A DNA stretch of 64,000 nt from an uncultured Holdemania sp. (GTDB lineage Bacteria > Bacillota_I > Bacilli_A > Erysipelotrichales > Erysipelotrichaceae): assembly GCA_904395815.1 (NCBI GenBank), contig CAJFOC010000008.1, positions 1 through 64,000 on the forward strand. The letters run 5' to 3'. This document shows, piece after piece, positions 1-8,432 of the stretch (the stretch's first letter is position 1; each line of letters opens with the position of its first letter). The translations under genes were made by a program, and so were the position numbers. The notes under the pieces were generated by a model, which made no database searches, was not told the origin of the DNA, and was given only the letters and a program-made list of their open reading frames with translations.

Positions 1-30
1 AATCTGAAAAATTTGGAATCCACCCGGATA

Positions 31-109
31 AAAACCCCATACCTTCTCTTTATTGTGAAAAAGTATGGGGTTTTGTCAACACTCTGAAACCAGTCTTTTC
101 AGACTGGTT
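31..109 (-). terminator. Tandem intrinsic terminators closing the dtd-folD-DUF951 set
   Basis: Two hairpins follow the leftward DUF951 gene. The first has 9-bp arms (88-96 with 101-109) and a TTTC loop. The second has 12-bp arms (31-42 with 63-74); on the minus strand its GGGG arm runs into a TTTTT tract. The second looks like a standard Rho-independent terminator. The first lacks a clear T run. Confidence 0.75.
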
Positions 110-115
110 CATAAC

Positions 116-319
116 TTACTGTTCCTGATTGGCCTTTTCAATAATTCGCTTGCACTTGCGCTCGAATTCAGAACGCGGAAACATCACCGCCGCGCCGCAG
201 CCCTGACACTTGATCTTGATATCCGCCCCCATGCGGATTATCTTCCAGTATTTGGACTTGTGGCAGGGATGTTCTTTCTTCATTTCCACGATATCATTCA
301 GATCATATCCCGTGATCAT
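116..319 (-). CDS. DUF951 family small protein (YyzM-like)
   Basis: This 67-residue protein has an N-terminal 'DIVEMKKEHPC' stretch, a central 'MGADIKIKCQGCG' and a lysine-rich C terminus, which is the pattern of the short DUF951 family of Firmicutes. The cysteines (C19, C38, C41) could bind metal, but no biochemical role is established. Its ATG overlaps the folD stop codon as ATGA, so it is translationally coupled to folD and is the last gene of the set. I infer a housekeeping role from its association with a core gene; the molecular function is unknown. Confidence 0.8.
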   Translation of the reverse strand: MITGYDLNDIVEMKKEHPCHKSKYWKIIRMGADIKIKCQGCGAAVMFPRSEFERKCKRIIEKANQEQ

Positions 320-1176
320 TTCTGTTCTCCTTCATGGCCATAATAGGCCTTCATTGTATTTTTCAGCAGCATTGCGATGGTCATCGGGCCGACGCCCTTG
401 GGCACCGGTGTGATCCAGCCTGCTTTTTCCACTGCGGAATCAAAGTCCACATCACCCGTCAGCCGGCCCTCTTCTGTGCGGTTGATACCAACGTCAATGA
501 CCGCGGCGCCTTCCTTGATGTAATCGGAGGTAATCATCTTCGCACGCCCCACCGCCGCAATCAGAATATCCGCCTGACGGCACACCGCCGGCAGATCCGC
601 CGTCTTCGAATGACAGATTGTGACGGTCGCGTTTTCATTCAGCAGCAGTCGGGCTACCGGTGCGCCGACCAGATTGCTTCTGCCGATCACCACAGCCCGT
701 TTCCCCGCCGGATCCACGCCCATGCGATGCAGCAGTTCCATGCAGCCCAGCGGTGTGCAGGGCACAAACCCGTCTTCCTTCAGGTGCAGCTTGCCCACAT
801 TGACCGGATGAAAGCCATCCACATCCTTGTCCACGGCAATTTCCTGAATGACCTGCCGCTCATCCAGCCCTTCAGGCAGCGGCAGCTGACAGAGAATGCC
901 GTCCACCGTCGCATCCTGATTCAGCTGGCGGATCTGTTCCATCAGCTGTGCCTGGGTCGTCGATGATGGCAAATGAATCATCAGCGACGCCATCCCCACT
1001 TCCGCGCAGGCTTTTTCCTTTCCCCGGACATACGAAAGCGAAGCCGGATTATCGCCAACCAGCACTACCGCCAGCCGGGGGAGCCGCCTTCCCTGCGCTT
1101 TCAATCTGTCGATCTGTTCCGCGATACCGCGGCGGAGGTCTTTCGCCACCTCCGAGCCCATCATTACCTGTGCCAC
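316..1176 (-). CDS. folD: Bifunctional methylenetetrahydrofolate dehydrogenase/cyclohydrolase
   Basis: FolD interconverts 5,10-methylene-, methenyl- and 10-formyl-tetrahydrofolate in the cytosol, feeding purine and formyl-Met-tRNA synthesis. The 286 residues match the family length. Visible signatures are the YVxxK catalytic motif (Y49, K53), 'DVDGFHPVNVGKL', 'PCTPLGCMELL' and the Rossmann 'GRSNLVGAP' motif. It lies 33 bp after dtd with a good ribosome site and overlaps the DUF951 gene by 4 nt, so the three are probably one transcript. Nothing is missing or truncated. Confidence 0.97.
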   Translation of the reverse strand: MAQVMMGSEVAKDLRRGIAEQIDRLKAQGRRLPRLAVVLVGDNPASLSYVRGKEKACAEVGMASLMIHLPSSTTQAQLMEQIRQLNQDATVDGILCQLPLPEGLDERQVIQEIAVDKDVDGFHPVNVGKLHLKEDGFVPCTPLGCMELLHRMGVDPAGKRAVVIGRSNLVGAPVARLLLNENATVTICHSKTADLPAVCRQADILIAAVGRAKMITSDYIKEGAAVIDVGINRTEEGRLTGDVDFDSAVEKAGWITPVPKGVGPMTIAMLLKNTMKAYYGHEGEQK

Positions 1177-1209
1177 CGTCTTCCTCCTTTCAAGACTTGC
1201 GTCGTTTTG

Positions 1210-1659
1210 TTAAAACAGTTCGCTGCTGTCCAGCACCAGCGTTACCGGACCGTCATTCATCAGTTCCACCTTCATGTGGGCCCCAAAAATTCCGGTTTCT
1301 ACCGACAGACCGGTTTTCCGCAGTGCCTCATTGAAAACCTCATACAAAAGACGGGCCTGCTGCGGGCGGGCAGCCTGATCAAAGCTCGGACGGCGGCCCT
1401 TGCGGCAATTGGCATACAGCGTAAACTGCGAAATGGACAGCACGCTGCCGCCGATCTGTTCGATGGACAGGTTCATCTTTCCCTGCTCATCTTCGAAAAT
1501 ACGCAGATCGTGGATCTTCATCGCCATCTTTTCCACAATCTGTTCATCATCGCTTTCCGTGATGCCCACCAAAAGCACATATCCTTTTTCAATCTGGCCC
1601 TGAATCTGGCTGTCCACACTCACCGAAGCCTGTCCTGTACGCTGCAATACCACTCTCAT
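1210..1659 (-). CDS. dtd: D-aminoacyl-tRNA deacylase
   Basis: Dtd removes D-amino acids (and glycine mischarged on tRNA-Ala) from tRNA, which keeps translation chirally pure. From the chosen ATG the protein is 149 residues and starts '[13 protein letters not shown]', typical of the family. The conserved 'SISQFTLYA' motif (SQxT) and the C-terminal '[11 protein letters not shown]' (the NxGP Gly-cisPro motif) are both present. The frame is open about 40 codons further upstream, but that stretch has no family similarity and AGGGAAG lies just upstream of the ATG at 1659. It leads the leftward dtd-folD-DUF951 set. Confidence 0.96.
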   Translation of the reverse strand: MRVVLQRTGQASVSVDSQIQGQIEKGYVLLVGITESDDEQIVEKMAMKIHDLRIFEDEQGKMNLSIEQIGGSVLSISQFTLYANCRKGRRPSFDQAARPQQARLLYEVFNEALRKTGLSVETGIFGAHMKVELMNDGPVTLVLDSSELF

Positions 1660-1793
1660 GACTCTTCCCTGACATATGAAAGCCCGACCGCTTTGCCGGC
1701 AGACAATATGCCTTTTCCTTTCTCTTCCGCTTCTCATTTGGATTAAACTCACAGCGAAAATCCGACCTGAAGCGGTCATCTTTCATTTCCTAT

Positions 1794-1821
1794 TTTACAA
1801 TGAAATCGGGGATGATAAAAT
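1794..1821 (+). promoter_or_regulatory. Probable sigma-A promoter of rarA
   Basis: TTTACA (1794-1799) and TAAAAT (1816-1821) are separated by 16 bp and end 22 bp before the rarA ATG. An AAGGAG ribosome site sits in between. Confidence 0.55.
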
Positions 1822-1843
1822 AGGAAAAAGGAGTTGATTCGAC

Positions 1844-3121
1844 ATGAAACAGCCGCTGGCATTCCGGATGAGACCGGAATCCCTGGATGAAGTCATCGGT
1901 CAGCAGCACCTGATCGGCCCGGGGCAGGTTCTGCGCCGCTGCGTTGAGGAAGGGCGTCTGTTTTCCATGATTTTCTATGGCCCTCCCGGCACCGGCAAAA
2001 CGACCCTGGCTTCCGTACTGGCCCGGGAAATGAATTTGCCCTGCCGCTTTTTCAACGCGGTCACCGGCAACAAGAAAGATCTGGATACAATTTTTGAGGA
2101 ATCCCGTTTCTATGAAGGACTGGTGCTGGTGATCGATGAGGTTCACCGCCTGAATAAAGACAAACAGGATCTGCTGCTGCCGCATGTGGAAAACGGACAT
2201 CTGATTCTGATCGGCGCGACGACGGCCAATCCGGCCCTGGCGATCAATCCGGCGATCCGTTCCCGCTGCCATCTGTTTGAGATCAAGGCGCTGGAAACGG
2301 CGGATATCATCACCGCCCTGAACCGGGCGGCTGCCAGTGAAAAGGGGCTGCAGGGCCAGGTCACGCTGGATCCTGACGCGGCGGAGCTGATTGCCCGCTA
2401 CAGCGGCGGGGATATCCGTTATGCCCTGAATGTTCTGGAATTGTGCGCCATTGCCAGCGACGAACCGGTATTGAAAAAAGAGCTGGTCGTCCGGTATGCC
2501 CAACGTCCGGTATCCGGCGTGGATAAAAATGAAGATGGACATTATGATGCCGTCAGCGCGTTTCAGAAATCCATCCGCGGCAGTGATGTCAACGCCTCGC
2601 TGTATTATCTGGCACGGCTAATCGAAGCCGGGGATATGGATTCCATCGAACGACGGCTGCTGGTCATCGCCTATGAAGATATCGGTCTGGGCAATCCGGC
2701 CGCCCTGGCCCGCACGCTTGACGCCATCGACGCGGCAAAGCGTGTCGGCTTCCCGGAGGGCATGATTCCGCTGAGCGTTGCCGTCATCGATCTGGCGCTT
2801 TCTCCCAAATCTCGTTCTGCCTGCGAAGCGATTCACAGCGCCATGGAGGAAGTCGCTGCCGGAAGCGTCCCGGTTCCCCGCTATCTGCGCTATACCCCGA
2901 CCGGTCTTAGCGAACAGGACCGCTATCCCTATGACCGGCCTGATCTGTGGCATCGGATCCAGTATCTGCCTGACGCTCTGAAAACAAAAGTCTTCTATCA
3001 GCCGCAGACCAGCTCCGCGTATGAGAAACAGCTGGCAGCCAACGATCAGGCGCTGAAACAGATTCGCCGATCCAGCGATCTCGCATCGCTGAAACAGGCA
3101 AAAAAGCCACGGCAACAATAA
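1844..3121 (+). CDS. rarA: Replication-associated recombination protein A (RarA/MgsA AAA+ ATPase)
   Basis: RarA is a clamp-loader-like AAA+ ATPase acting at stalled replication forks and single-strand gaps. The 425 residues show Walker A GPPGTGKT (46-53), Walker B ending DEVH (98-101), sensor 1 'GATT' (124-127) and an arginine finger in 'NPAIRSRC'. The C-terminal half carries the RarA tetramerisation region ('AYEDIGLGNPAAL', 'SPKSRSACEAI'). An AAGGAG site lies 10 nt before the ATG. It is transcribed alone and divergently from dtd. Confidence 0.95.
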   Translation: MKQPLAFRMRPESLDEVIGQQHLIGPGQVLRRCVEEGRLFSMIFYGPPGTGKTTLASVLAREMNLPCRFFNAVTGNKKDLDTIFEESRFYEGLVLVIDEVHRLNKDKQDLLLPHVENGHLILIGATTANPALAINPAIRSRCHLFEIKALETADIITALNRAAASEKGLQGQVTLDPDAAELIARYSGGDIRYALNVLELCAIASDEPVLKKELVVRYAQRPVSGVDKNEDGHYDAVSAFQKSIRGSDVNASLYYLARLIEAGDMDSIERRLLVIAYEDIGLGNPAALARTLDAIDAAKRVGFPEGMIPLSVAVIDLALSPKSRSACEAIHSAMEEVAAGSVPVPRYLRYTPTGLSEQDRYPYDRPDLWHRIQYLPDALKTKVFYQPQTSSAYEKQLAANDQALKQIRRSSDLASLKQAKKPRQQ

Positions 3122-3170
3122 ATCTTTTCGATTTTCCATCGTCAATATTGAGAAATTGTCGTCTCTTTTC

Positions 3171-3317
3171 TTAACAATTTCTTAAATTCCGATGAAGAAA
3201 AGCGAAGGAAAATCCACCCATTTTTACCAAAAAGCAGCCCAAATGTGGGATTACGATGTGAAATTGGTGAAAATTCCCCCGGTCAATTTGCGCTCGGTAA
3301 GGAATTCATTATACAAT
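3171..3317 (+). promoter_or_regulatory. Upstream region of the CAP-protein gene: direct repeat and promoter
   Basis: A TTAACA-N5-TTAAAT direct repeat (3171-3187, 11-bp start-to-start spacing) resembles PhoP/PhoB-type boxes. A likely -10 (TACAAT at 3312-3317, or TATACA two bases earlier) has a weak TTGCGC -35 about 18 bp upstream. The repeat lies about 125 bp before the -10, which is far for direct activation, so its link to this gene is uncertain. Confidence 0.35.
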
Positions 3318-3346
3318 GATATCGGTCGTGAACCGCAGGAGGACAT

Positions 3347-4384
3347 ATGATAAAACAACATAAAACTCTTTCCAGTTCATTGACGGTCGTTTCGCTGCTG
3401 ACCTGTTTCTCAGCCGCTGCGCTGCATTCCCCGGTCAAAGCCGAGGAAACCGAAGCGGTTTCGGTCAAGCCGACGATCCAGCTGGAAATTAATGATCTGA
3501 ATGCCGCGGACAAAATCAAGGCCGCGCTGCTGCAGGAAGCGGATCTCAGTCCGCTCAACGAAAGTTCCACCCTGGCCAGCGCTACCTCGGATCTGAGCAA
3601 CGCGGAAATCAAAATTGACCAGGTTGATCTCAGCAAGCTGGGAAAACAGGATGTCATGGTTCATTTGACGCTGAACAACGGCGCTGAGCAGAATACGCTG
3701 CTGCAGTCGACGATGTCGCGTGAAGTAACCCTTGAAATCACCGATACCACCGCTCCGGTCATCACGCTGAAATATGATCATATCCGTCTGGAATATGAAG
3801 AAGAGTGGAATCCGCTGGACTGGGTGGAGTCTGTCAGCGACAACAGCATGGAAGCGATGAATCCTGATCTGCTGTATGTGGAAAACTATGTGGACGTCAG
3901 CGAAAGCGGCGAATACGAATGTTATTTCTCCATTGCCGACAGTTCCGGCAATGTCGGTCTGGCAACGCTGGGAGTGGAGGTCAAGGAAAAACCGCAGCCG
4001 AAATCTCAGGGAGTTGTGGCTGGCGACGCCATTACATCCATGTTGAATCTGATCAATAATGCCCGGGCGGAGGCCGGATTAAGTCCGCTGTCGCTGGGCG
4101 ATGCCAACGCGCAGGCAGCCATTGGCGTCCGTGCGTCAGAAGCGGCCGGTTATGTTTCCCATACCCGTCCGGATGGCTCTCATTATAAGACGGCGTTTGA
4201 TGAATATGGCGTTTCCTACAGTTCTCCGCTGGAAATTTTAACCTATGCCGGAAGTTCTGTTCAGGACAAATTCAACTGGTGGATGAATTCCACCGGACAC
4301 CGCAACATCATTCTCAGCGCCAGCAGCACCAAAATTGCCATTGGTTACTCCGGCAAAATGTGGGCTGCGATCGTATACAATTAA
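3347..4384 (+). CDS. Secreted CAP/SCP-domain protein with Ig-like module
   Basis: The 345-residue protein begins with a signal peptide (hydrophobic 'SLTVVSLLTCFSAAAL', cleavage near 'VKA-EE'). A linker of about 90 residues is followed by a bacterial Ig-like/DUF5011-type module (about 125-215: 'DTTAPVITL', 'ESGEYECYFSIADSSGNVG'), and a CAP domain fills about 225-345 ('LINNARAEAGLSPL', 'SHTRPDGSHY', 'STGHRNIIL'). CAP domains in Bacillota are extracellular with varied, mostly undefined roles. An AGGAGG site precedes the ATG. It converges on the histidine-kinase operon across a shared terminator. I infer a surface or envelope role. Confidence 0.9.
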   Translation: MIKQHKTLSSSLTVVSLLTCFSAAALHSPVKAEETEAVSVKPTIQLEINDLNAADKIKAALLQEADLSPLNESSTLASATSDLSNAEIKIDQVDLSKLGKQDVMVHLTLNNGAEQNTLLQSTMSREVTLEITDTTAPVITLKYDHIRLEYEEEWNPLDWVESVSDNSMEAMNPDLLYVENYVDVSESGEYECYFSIADSSGNVGLATLGVEVKEKPQPKSQGVVAGDAITSMLNLINNARAEAGLSPLSLGDANAQAAIGVRASEAAGYVSHTRPDGSHYKTAFDEYGVSYSSPLEILTYAGSSVQDKFNWWMNSTGHRNIILSASSTKIAIGYSGKMWAAIVYN

Positions 4385-4400
4385 AAACGAACTGACTATG

Positions 4401-4430
4401 AAAAATCCTGACGACATTGTCAGGATTTTT
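4401..4430. terminator. Bidirectional intrinsic terminator
   Basis: Perfect 12-bp arms (4401-4412 with 4419-4430) and a 6-nt loop, with A and T tracts on the outer sides. It lies between the convergent CAP-protein and histidine-kinase genes and can serve both. Confidence 0.88.
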
Positions 4431-4455
4431 TCTGTCTTTGCGTTGTTTCGCTTCG

Positions 4456-5832
4456 TTACGGCCTTTCTGTGTTGTTGGAATCCGTCGGAAACAGAAAACG
4501 GAACACACTGCCCTGCCCTGGTTCGCTTTCCACCTGAGCCTGACCGCCATGCACCTCGACAATCCATCGGACAATGGACAGCCCCAGGCCGGAACTTTCG
4601 CCATGCCGGCTCGATTCCGCCTTATAAAAACGATCCCAGATTCTTTCCTTGTCCGCCGCGCTGATTCCCACGCCGTTATCCCGGACGCCGATGACAATCT
4701 GACGATCATCCGCAGACAGTTCCACTTCAATCTGACCGCCCTGCGGCGTATAGCGGATGGCGTTTTCCAGCACATTGCCCAATAACTGCAGCATCAGCGT
4801 TTCATCCGCTTCCATCCATATTCCGGGCTGAATGCGGCTGACAAGAGTCTGCGCCTTGTCTTTGGCGGCCAGCTCTTTGAATTCCGCGCACACCGCTCCG
4901 CACAGCTCGCTCAGATTTGTTGTTTCACGCCGTACCGGCAGCCGTCCCTGATCCGCCCGCGACAGCATCAGCAGCTTGCCGATCATCCGGGACATCAGCT
5001 CGTTTTTACGGCGAAGCATCTGCAGGTCGTCCCGCACCTCTTCGCTCAGATCATCCCGGCTCAGCAAATCTTCCAGCGCCATGTTCATCGTCGTAACCGG
5101 CGTGCGCAGCTCATGCGCCACATCGCTGGTAAACTGTTTTTCCCGCCGGATGACGCTTTCCACCTCCGCCAGCAGTTCGTCAAAAGTACGGGCCAGTTCA
5201 TAGATTTCATCACGTCCGGCACCCAGACCGACCCGCTTGGACAGATCCCGGCTGGCCCGGATATCCTGAACGGCCGCGATCGTACGGGTCACCGGTCTCA
5301 TTGCCCGCCGGGACAAGAGATAACCGCACAGCGCCGTCAGAAGAATCAGCAATGGAAACAGGATCATCGCCGCCCGCAGCGCAAACTGAAACTCGCTCTG
5401 CGCCTGGTCGATGGAAACGATGCCGCGCACCATGACCGACTGATCCTGCGGCAGCGGCACGGTCATATCATAAACGTAATAGCGCGTGCTGCCGGATGCG
5501 ATCTGCCGCAGCGTATCTTCCGCAAAATCAAGACCGGAGTCAAAGCCATAGGGAATCCGGCCATACAGCAGTTCAGTGGAAGGCGGCTGGTAAGCGGACA
5601 GATAAATCCCGTCGCTGATCTCCAGAAAATCATTATCAAACCGCAGACTTCCGTGGACAACCTCGATATCGTCAAAGCTTTCATTGACCCGTTCTCTGAG
5701 CCGGCTTTGAACATTGGCCAGAATTTCACCGGAACTGATCGAAAACAACAATCCCAGCACCACCGCCGCCACCACCGTCATCATCAGCGTGTGCAGCAGA
5801 ACCAGCCGGCTTGTGATGGACAGACGCCTCAT
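4456..5832 (-). CDS. Two-component sensor histidine kinase
   Basis: The 458-residue membrane kinase has TM1 (about 9-33), an extracytoplasmic sensor of about 118 residues with no recognised fold, TM2 (about 152-173), a HAMP segment, a HisKA box 'SDVAHELRTPVTT' with phospho-acceptor H240, and an HATPase_c domain with N box ('NVLENAIRYTP'), G1 ('DNGVGIS') and G2 ('SGLGLSIVRWI'). Its ATG overlaps the response-regulator stop by 4 nt, and the PepSY protein gene lies ahead of both. I infer an envelope signal; PepSY domains elsewhere bind or inhibit peptidases or cell-wall factors, which fits that reading. Confidence 0.95.
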   Translation of the reverse strand: MRRLSITSRLVLLHTLMMTVVAAVVLGLLFSISSGEILANVQSRLRERVNESFDDIEVVHGSLRFDNDFLEISDGIYLSAYQPPSTELLYGRIPYGFDSGLDFAEDTLRQIASGSTRYYVYDMTVPLPQDQSVMVRGIVSIDQAQSEFQFALRAAMILFPLLILLTALCGYLLSRRAMRPVTRTIAAVQDIRASRDLSKRVGLGAGRDEIYELARTFDELLAEVESVIRREKQFTSDVAHELRTPVTTMNMALEDLLSRDDLSEEVRDDLQMLRRKNELMSRMIGKLLMLSRADQGRLPVRRETTNLSELCGAVCAEFKELAAKDKAQTLVSRIQPGIWMEADETLMLQLLGNVLENAIRYTPQGGQIEVELSADDRQIVIGVRDNGVGISAADKERIWDRFYKAESSRHGESSGLGLSIVRWIVEVHGGQAQVESEPGQGSVFRFLFPTDSNNTERP

Positions 5833-6500
5833 TCCTCTTTCAGCACATAGCCCATCCCGCGTACGGTATGGATCAGTTTCCTTTCATACGGGTCGTCAAT
5901 TTTCCTGCGCAGATAACGGATATAAACATCAATGACATTGGAAGAGCCGGAATAGTCAAAATCCCAGATGTGCTCTTCCAGCGTGCTGCGCGACAGCACA
6001 ATGCCGCTGTTGAGCATCATGTAGCGCAGCAGACTGAATTCCCGCGAGGACAAGGTGATCTTCTGTGAACCCCGCCGGACTTCACGCGTATCCTGATCCA
6101 GCGTCAGATCCCCTACGGTAAGCACGGCGCTGCGGTTTTGCGGCGGATTGCGCAGCAGAACCCGGATCCGCGCCAGCAACTCTTCAAAAGCGAACGGCTT
6201 GATCAGATAATCGTCCGCTCCGACATCCAGCCCCGTAACCCGATCTTCGACGCTGTCTCTGGCGCTCAGAAAAATCACCGGCATGGAATTCCCCTGCTGC
6301 CGCAGCTGCCGGACCAGACTCAGTCCGTCCTGCCGGGGCATCATGATATCCGTAATCATCAGATCATAATCGGCGCTGCTCAGATAATTCAGCGCTTCCT
6401 CTCCATCAAAACACCCGTCGGCCCCATAGCCTTCCTTTTTCAGACGACGCCGGATCAGCTCGTTCAGATCAGCATCGTCTTCCACTACCAGAATCCGCAT
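5829..6500 (-). CDS. OmpR/PhoB-family response regulator
   Basis: The 223 residues comprise a receiver domain (acidic pocket E7-D8-D9, phospho-acceptor D51 in 'MITDIMMPRQDG', 'FLSARD', 'IKPF') and a C-terminal winged-helix effector ('LSSREFSLLRYMM', 'VDVYIRYLRRKI'). It lies 3 bp after the PepSY-protein stop and overlaps the kinase start as ATGA. The direct repeat at 7388-7404 in front of the operon has the spacing bound by this family, so autoregulation is likely. The wider regulon is unknown. Confidence 0.96.
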   Translation of the reverse strand: MRILVVEDDADLNELIRRRLKKEGYGADGCFDGEEALNYLSSADYDLMITDIMMPRQDGLSLVRQLRQQGNSMPVIFLSARDSVEDRVTGLDVGADDYLIKPFAFEELLARIRVLLRNPPQNRSAVLTVGDLTLDQDTREVRRGSQKITLSSREFSLLRYMMLNSGIVLSRSTLEEHIWDFDYSGSSNVIDVYIRYLRRKIDDPYERKLIHTVRGMGYVLKEE

Positions 6501-6503
6501 TTC

Positions 6504-7340
6504 TCAATCCCAGCTTTCTGCACTCCATTCTACAACATTTCCGCTGGCCGCGTCGATAGTGAACTCGTATTCCATCCCGTTGTAGCGGATTTCCCCCTCA
6601 TAAACACGATATCCGTCGTCCATGTCTTCCCTGATGCGCAGATCGCTTTCCGTCGCGCCACTGACCCGGTTCAGCGCGATCGTCTTCGCCTGCTGCAGGG
6701 TGATGGCGGTTTCGGACGAGGCCGTTGCGGAAGGCCGGGCCGATTCCATGTCATAATCCCTGGATACGATGCGGCCGTCCTGCCGGGCAATTTCATAATC
6801 ATACTCCGTGTTGCCGGCATAAAATTCAATCTCATAGACGGCAACGCCATCCTCCTGATCCTGTTTTACCCGCACAAACGTCGCATCCGCCTCGCTGACG
6901 CCGGCATCCTGCAACGCGATGTTCCGTGCCTGATCTTCCGTAATCGCGTCGGTCAAAACAGAATCGGCTGTCTGCGGCTGATCCTTTGCCGCTTCGGCTG
7001 CCGGAGTATTGGCGGTAGTGCCGCCGCTTTGGCTGTCAAACGAAGAGCTGAGCACCTCGCCATTATCCCGCGCGATCTCATAGCGGTAGCTGGCCTGGGC
7101 AGTCGTAAAGGACACGTCATAGACTTCCTCTCCATACGCCTGTCCCGGCGCCACTCTCAGGGAGCTGACCTCGCTTTCACTGACGCCGGCATGGTTCAGC
7201 GCCGCCGCTTTGGCCGTATCCTGCGAAATCGGCCGGTGCGTCGCGGCATTCACCCCCAACGCAATCAGAAGGACAGCTGCCAGTCCGATGATAACCCCCA
7301 GCGCAATTCTGGCTGGTTTGGAATTGATGATGTTGTTCAT
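6504..7340 (-). CDS. Membrane-anchored protein with three PepSY domains
   Basis: From the chosen ATG the protein is 278 residues. It has a short cytoplasmic tail, one TM helix ('IALGVIIGLAAVLLIALGV'), then three PepSY repeats of about 60-65 residues outside the membrane. Each opens with an 'A..IAL..AGVSE' helix and ends in a 'Y.YEIA..DG.V' strand pair. Upstream in-frame ATG/GTG codons exist, but AGAGGAAAGG sits 9 nt before the ATG at 7340. It is the first gene of the operon with the response regulator and kinase. I infer that it is either the main output or an accessory sensor of this system. PepSY proteins are known as peptidase inhibitors and signal modulators. Confidence 0.9.
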   Translation of the reverse strand: MNNIINSKPARIALGVIIGLAAVLLIALGVNAATHRPISQDTAKAAALNHAGVSESEVSSLRVAPGQAYGEEVYDVSFTTAQASYRYEIARDNGEVLSSSFDSQSGGTTANTPAAEAAKDQPQTADSVLTDAITEDQARNIALQDAGVSEADATFVRVKQDQEDGVAVYEIEFYAGNTEYDYEIARQDGRIVSRDYDMESARPSATASSETAITLQQAKTIALNRVSGATESDLRIREDMDDGYRVYEGEIRYNGMEYEFTIDAASGNVVEWSAESWD

Positions 7341-7371
7341 GTGATTCATCCTTTCCTCTTGATCTGAGCTC

Positions 7372-7404
7372 ATTGTACCCATGCAAAATTAAAATCCGAT
7401 TAAA
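7372..7404 (-). promoter_or_regulatory. Response-regulator box and -10 of the PepSY-RR-HK operon
   Basis: On the minus strand TTTAAT-N5-TTTAAT (arms 7399-7404 and 7388-7393) has the exact 11-bp period of OmpR/PhoB-family direct repeats. It replaces a -35 element: the -10 TACAAT lies 10 bp downstream at 7372-7377 and no TTGACA-like hexamer is seen. This is the layout of a promoter activated by a bound regulator. Confidence 0.65.
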
Positions 7405-7516
7405 GAAACCCAAAATCGCTCTGATATGGAAAAGATCCGTCACCCACGGTTTCTTCTTTCCCGTCCCCGATCCTGTTTCAATCCCGTCTGGCGCAGCGAT
7501 CAGAAAGAAGTTCAGA

Positions 7517-7558
7517 TAAAAAAAGCGGTCATCCGCAAAAAGCGCAGATGCTCCGCTT
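7517..7558 (-). terminator. Intrinsic terminator after the macrodomain gene
   Basis: On the minus strand AAGCGG pairs with CCGCTT across a loop that can itself fold (GCGG-ATGA-CCGC). A T7 tract follows immediately. It sits 5-45 bp after the macrodomain stop codon. Confidence 0.7.
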
Positions 7559-7562
7559 CCGA

Positions 7563-8351
7563 TCAGCCGGCCGCTTTCAATAACTGCTGATAAATCCGAA
7601 GATCTTCATCCTGAAACACATTGAAAATGACCCGCAGGCTCTCGTTCTTTTCGGCCAGAAAATGCCGGACAGTGTTTACCGCGATCTGCGCTGCCTCTTT
7701 TCGCGGAAAATGAAACTCGCCGGTGGAAATACAGCAGAAAGCGATACTTCGGCAATGGCTCTCTACGGCCAGCTGCAGACACGACCGGTAGCAGCTCGCC
7801 AGCAGTTCGCCGTCCTGCCGGGTCAGCGGATGATCGATGATCGGCCCCACAGTATGCAGGATGTATTTGCTGGGCAGATTGAAGGCCGGCGTCATTTTGG
7901 CTGTCCCGATCGGCTCAGGATGTCCCTGTTTTTCCATCATCTGATGACAGAACAGCCGCAACTGGATTCCGCTGCGGGAGTGAATGATGTTGTCAATGCA
8001 GGAGTGCAAAGGGTAAAAACAGCCCAGCATCCCACTGTTGGCCGCATTCACTATGGCATCCACCTTCAGCGTGGTGATATCGCCCTGCCACAGCACAAGC
8101 TGCGGTTCACCGGGGATGGGACTGAGCTGATCGCTGTCCACCACCCCGCGCTGATCCCGTTCCGCCTGCAGCAGCTGATCCTGCACCTGCAGTACCTTCG
8201 AGCTGATCGGAAGGGGCGGGCGCAGGTTCATCAGACTGCGCAGCAGATCCTGCTGCCGGCGCGGATCGTCAGGAATCGTTACCTCTTTGAACTGCGGCTG
8301 TTCTTTCAGCAGCTCGCGAATCAGAAAAATCCGCTGTTGTTGCAGATCCAT
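7563..8351 (-). CDS. Zinc-containing macrodomain protein (ADP-ribosyl hydrolase type)
   Basis: The 262 residues comprise an N-terminal helical extension (1-85) and a macrodomain with 'QGDITTLKVDAIVNAANSG' split by the insertion 'GCFYPLHSCIDNIIHSRSG'. The C111, H116 and C118 pattern matches zinc-dependent macrodomains of the kind that remove ADP-ribose from proteins in the SirTM systems of streptococci and staphylococci. The start at 8351 is set by AAGGAGGG six nt upstream. Here it stands alone with its own strong promoter next to an Rrf2 regulator; no SirTM sirtuin, GcvH-like or LplA partner lies nearby. Hydrolase activity is inferred from the motif. Confidence 0.9.
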   Translation of the reverse strand: MDLQQQRIFLIRELLKEQPQFKEVTIPDDPRRQQDLLRSLMNLRPPLPISSKVLQVQDQLLQAERDQRGVVDSDQLSPIPGEPQLVLWQGDITTLKVDAIVNAANSGMLGCFYPLHSCIDNIIHSRSGIQLRLFCHQMMEKQGHPEPIGTAKMTPAFNLPSKYILHTVGPIIDHPLTRQDGELLASCYRSCLQLAVESHCRSIAFCCISTGEFHFPRKEAAQIAVNTVRHFLAEKNESLRVIFNVFQDEDLRIYQQLLKAAG

Positions 8352-8432
8352 CGGGATCCCTCCTTCATTTGTAGCGGCCCTGTTTCTCTGAAAAGCCCAC
8401 ATCCAGCCCTCATCGCCTTAATATCCATGGGA

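Noticed and set aside
6138-7367. 409-codon plus-strand frame over the response regulator and PepSY gene
   Set aside because: It spans two real genes antisense, has no ribosome site and shows no recognisable domain.
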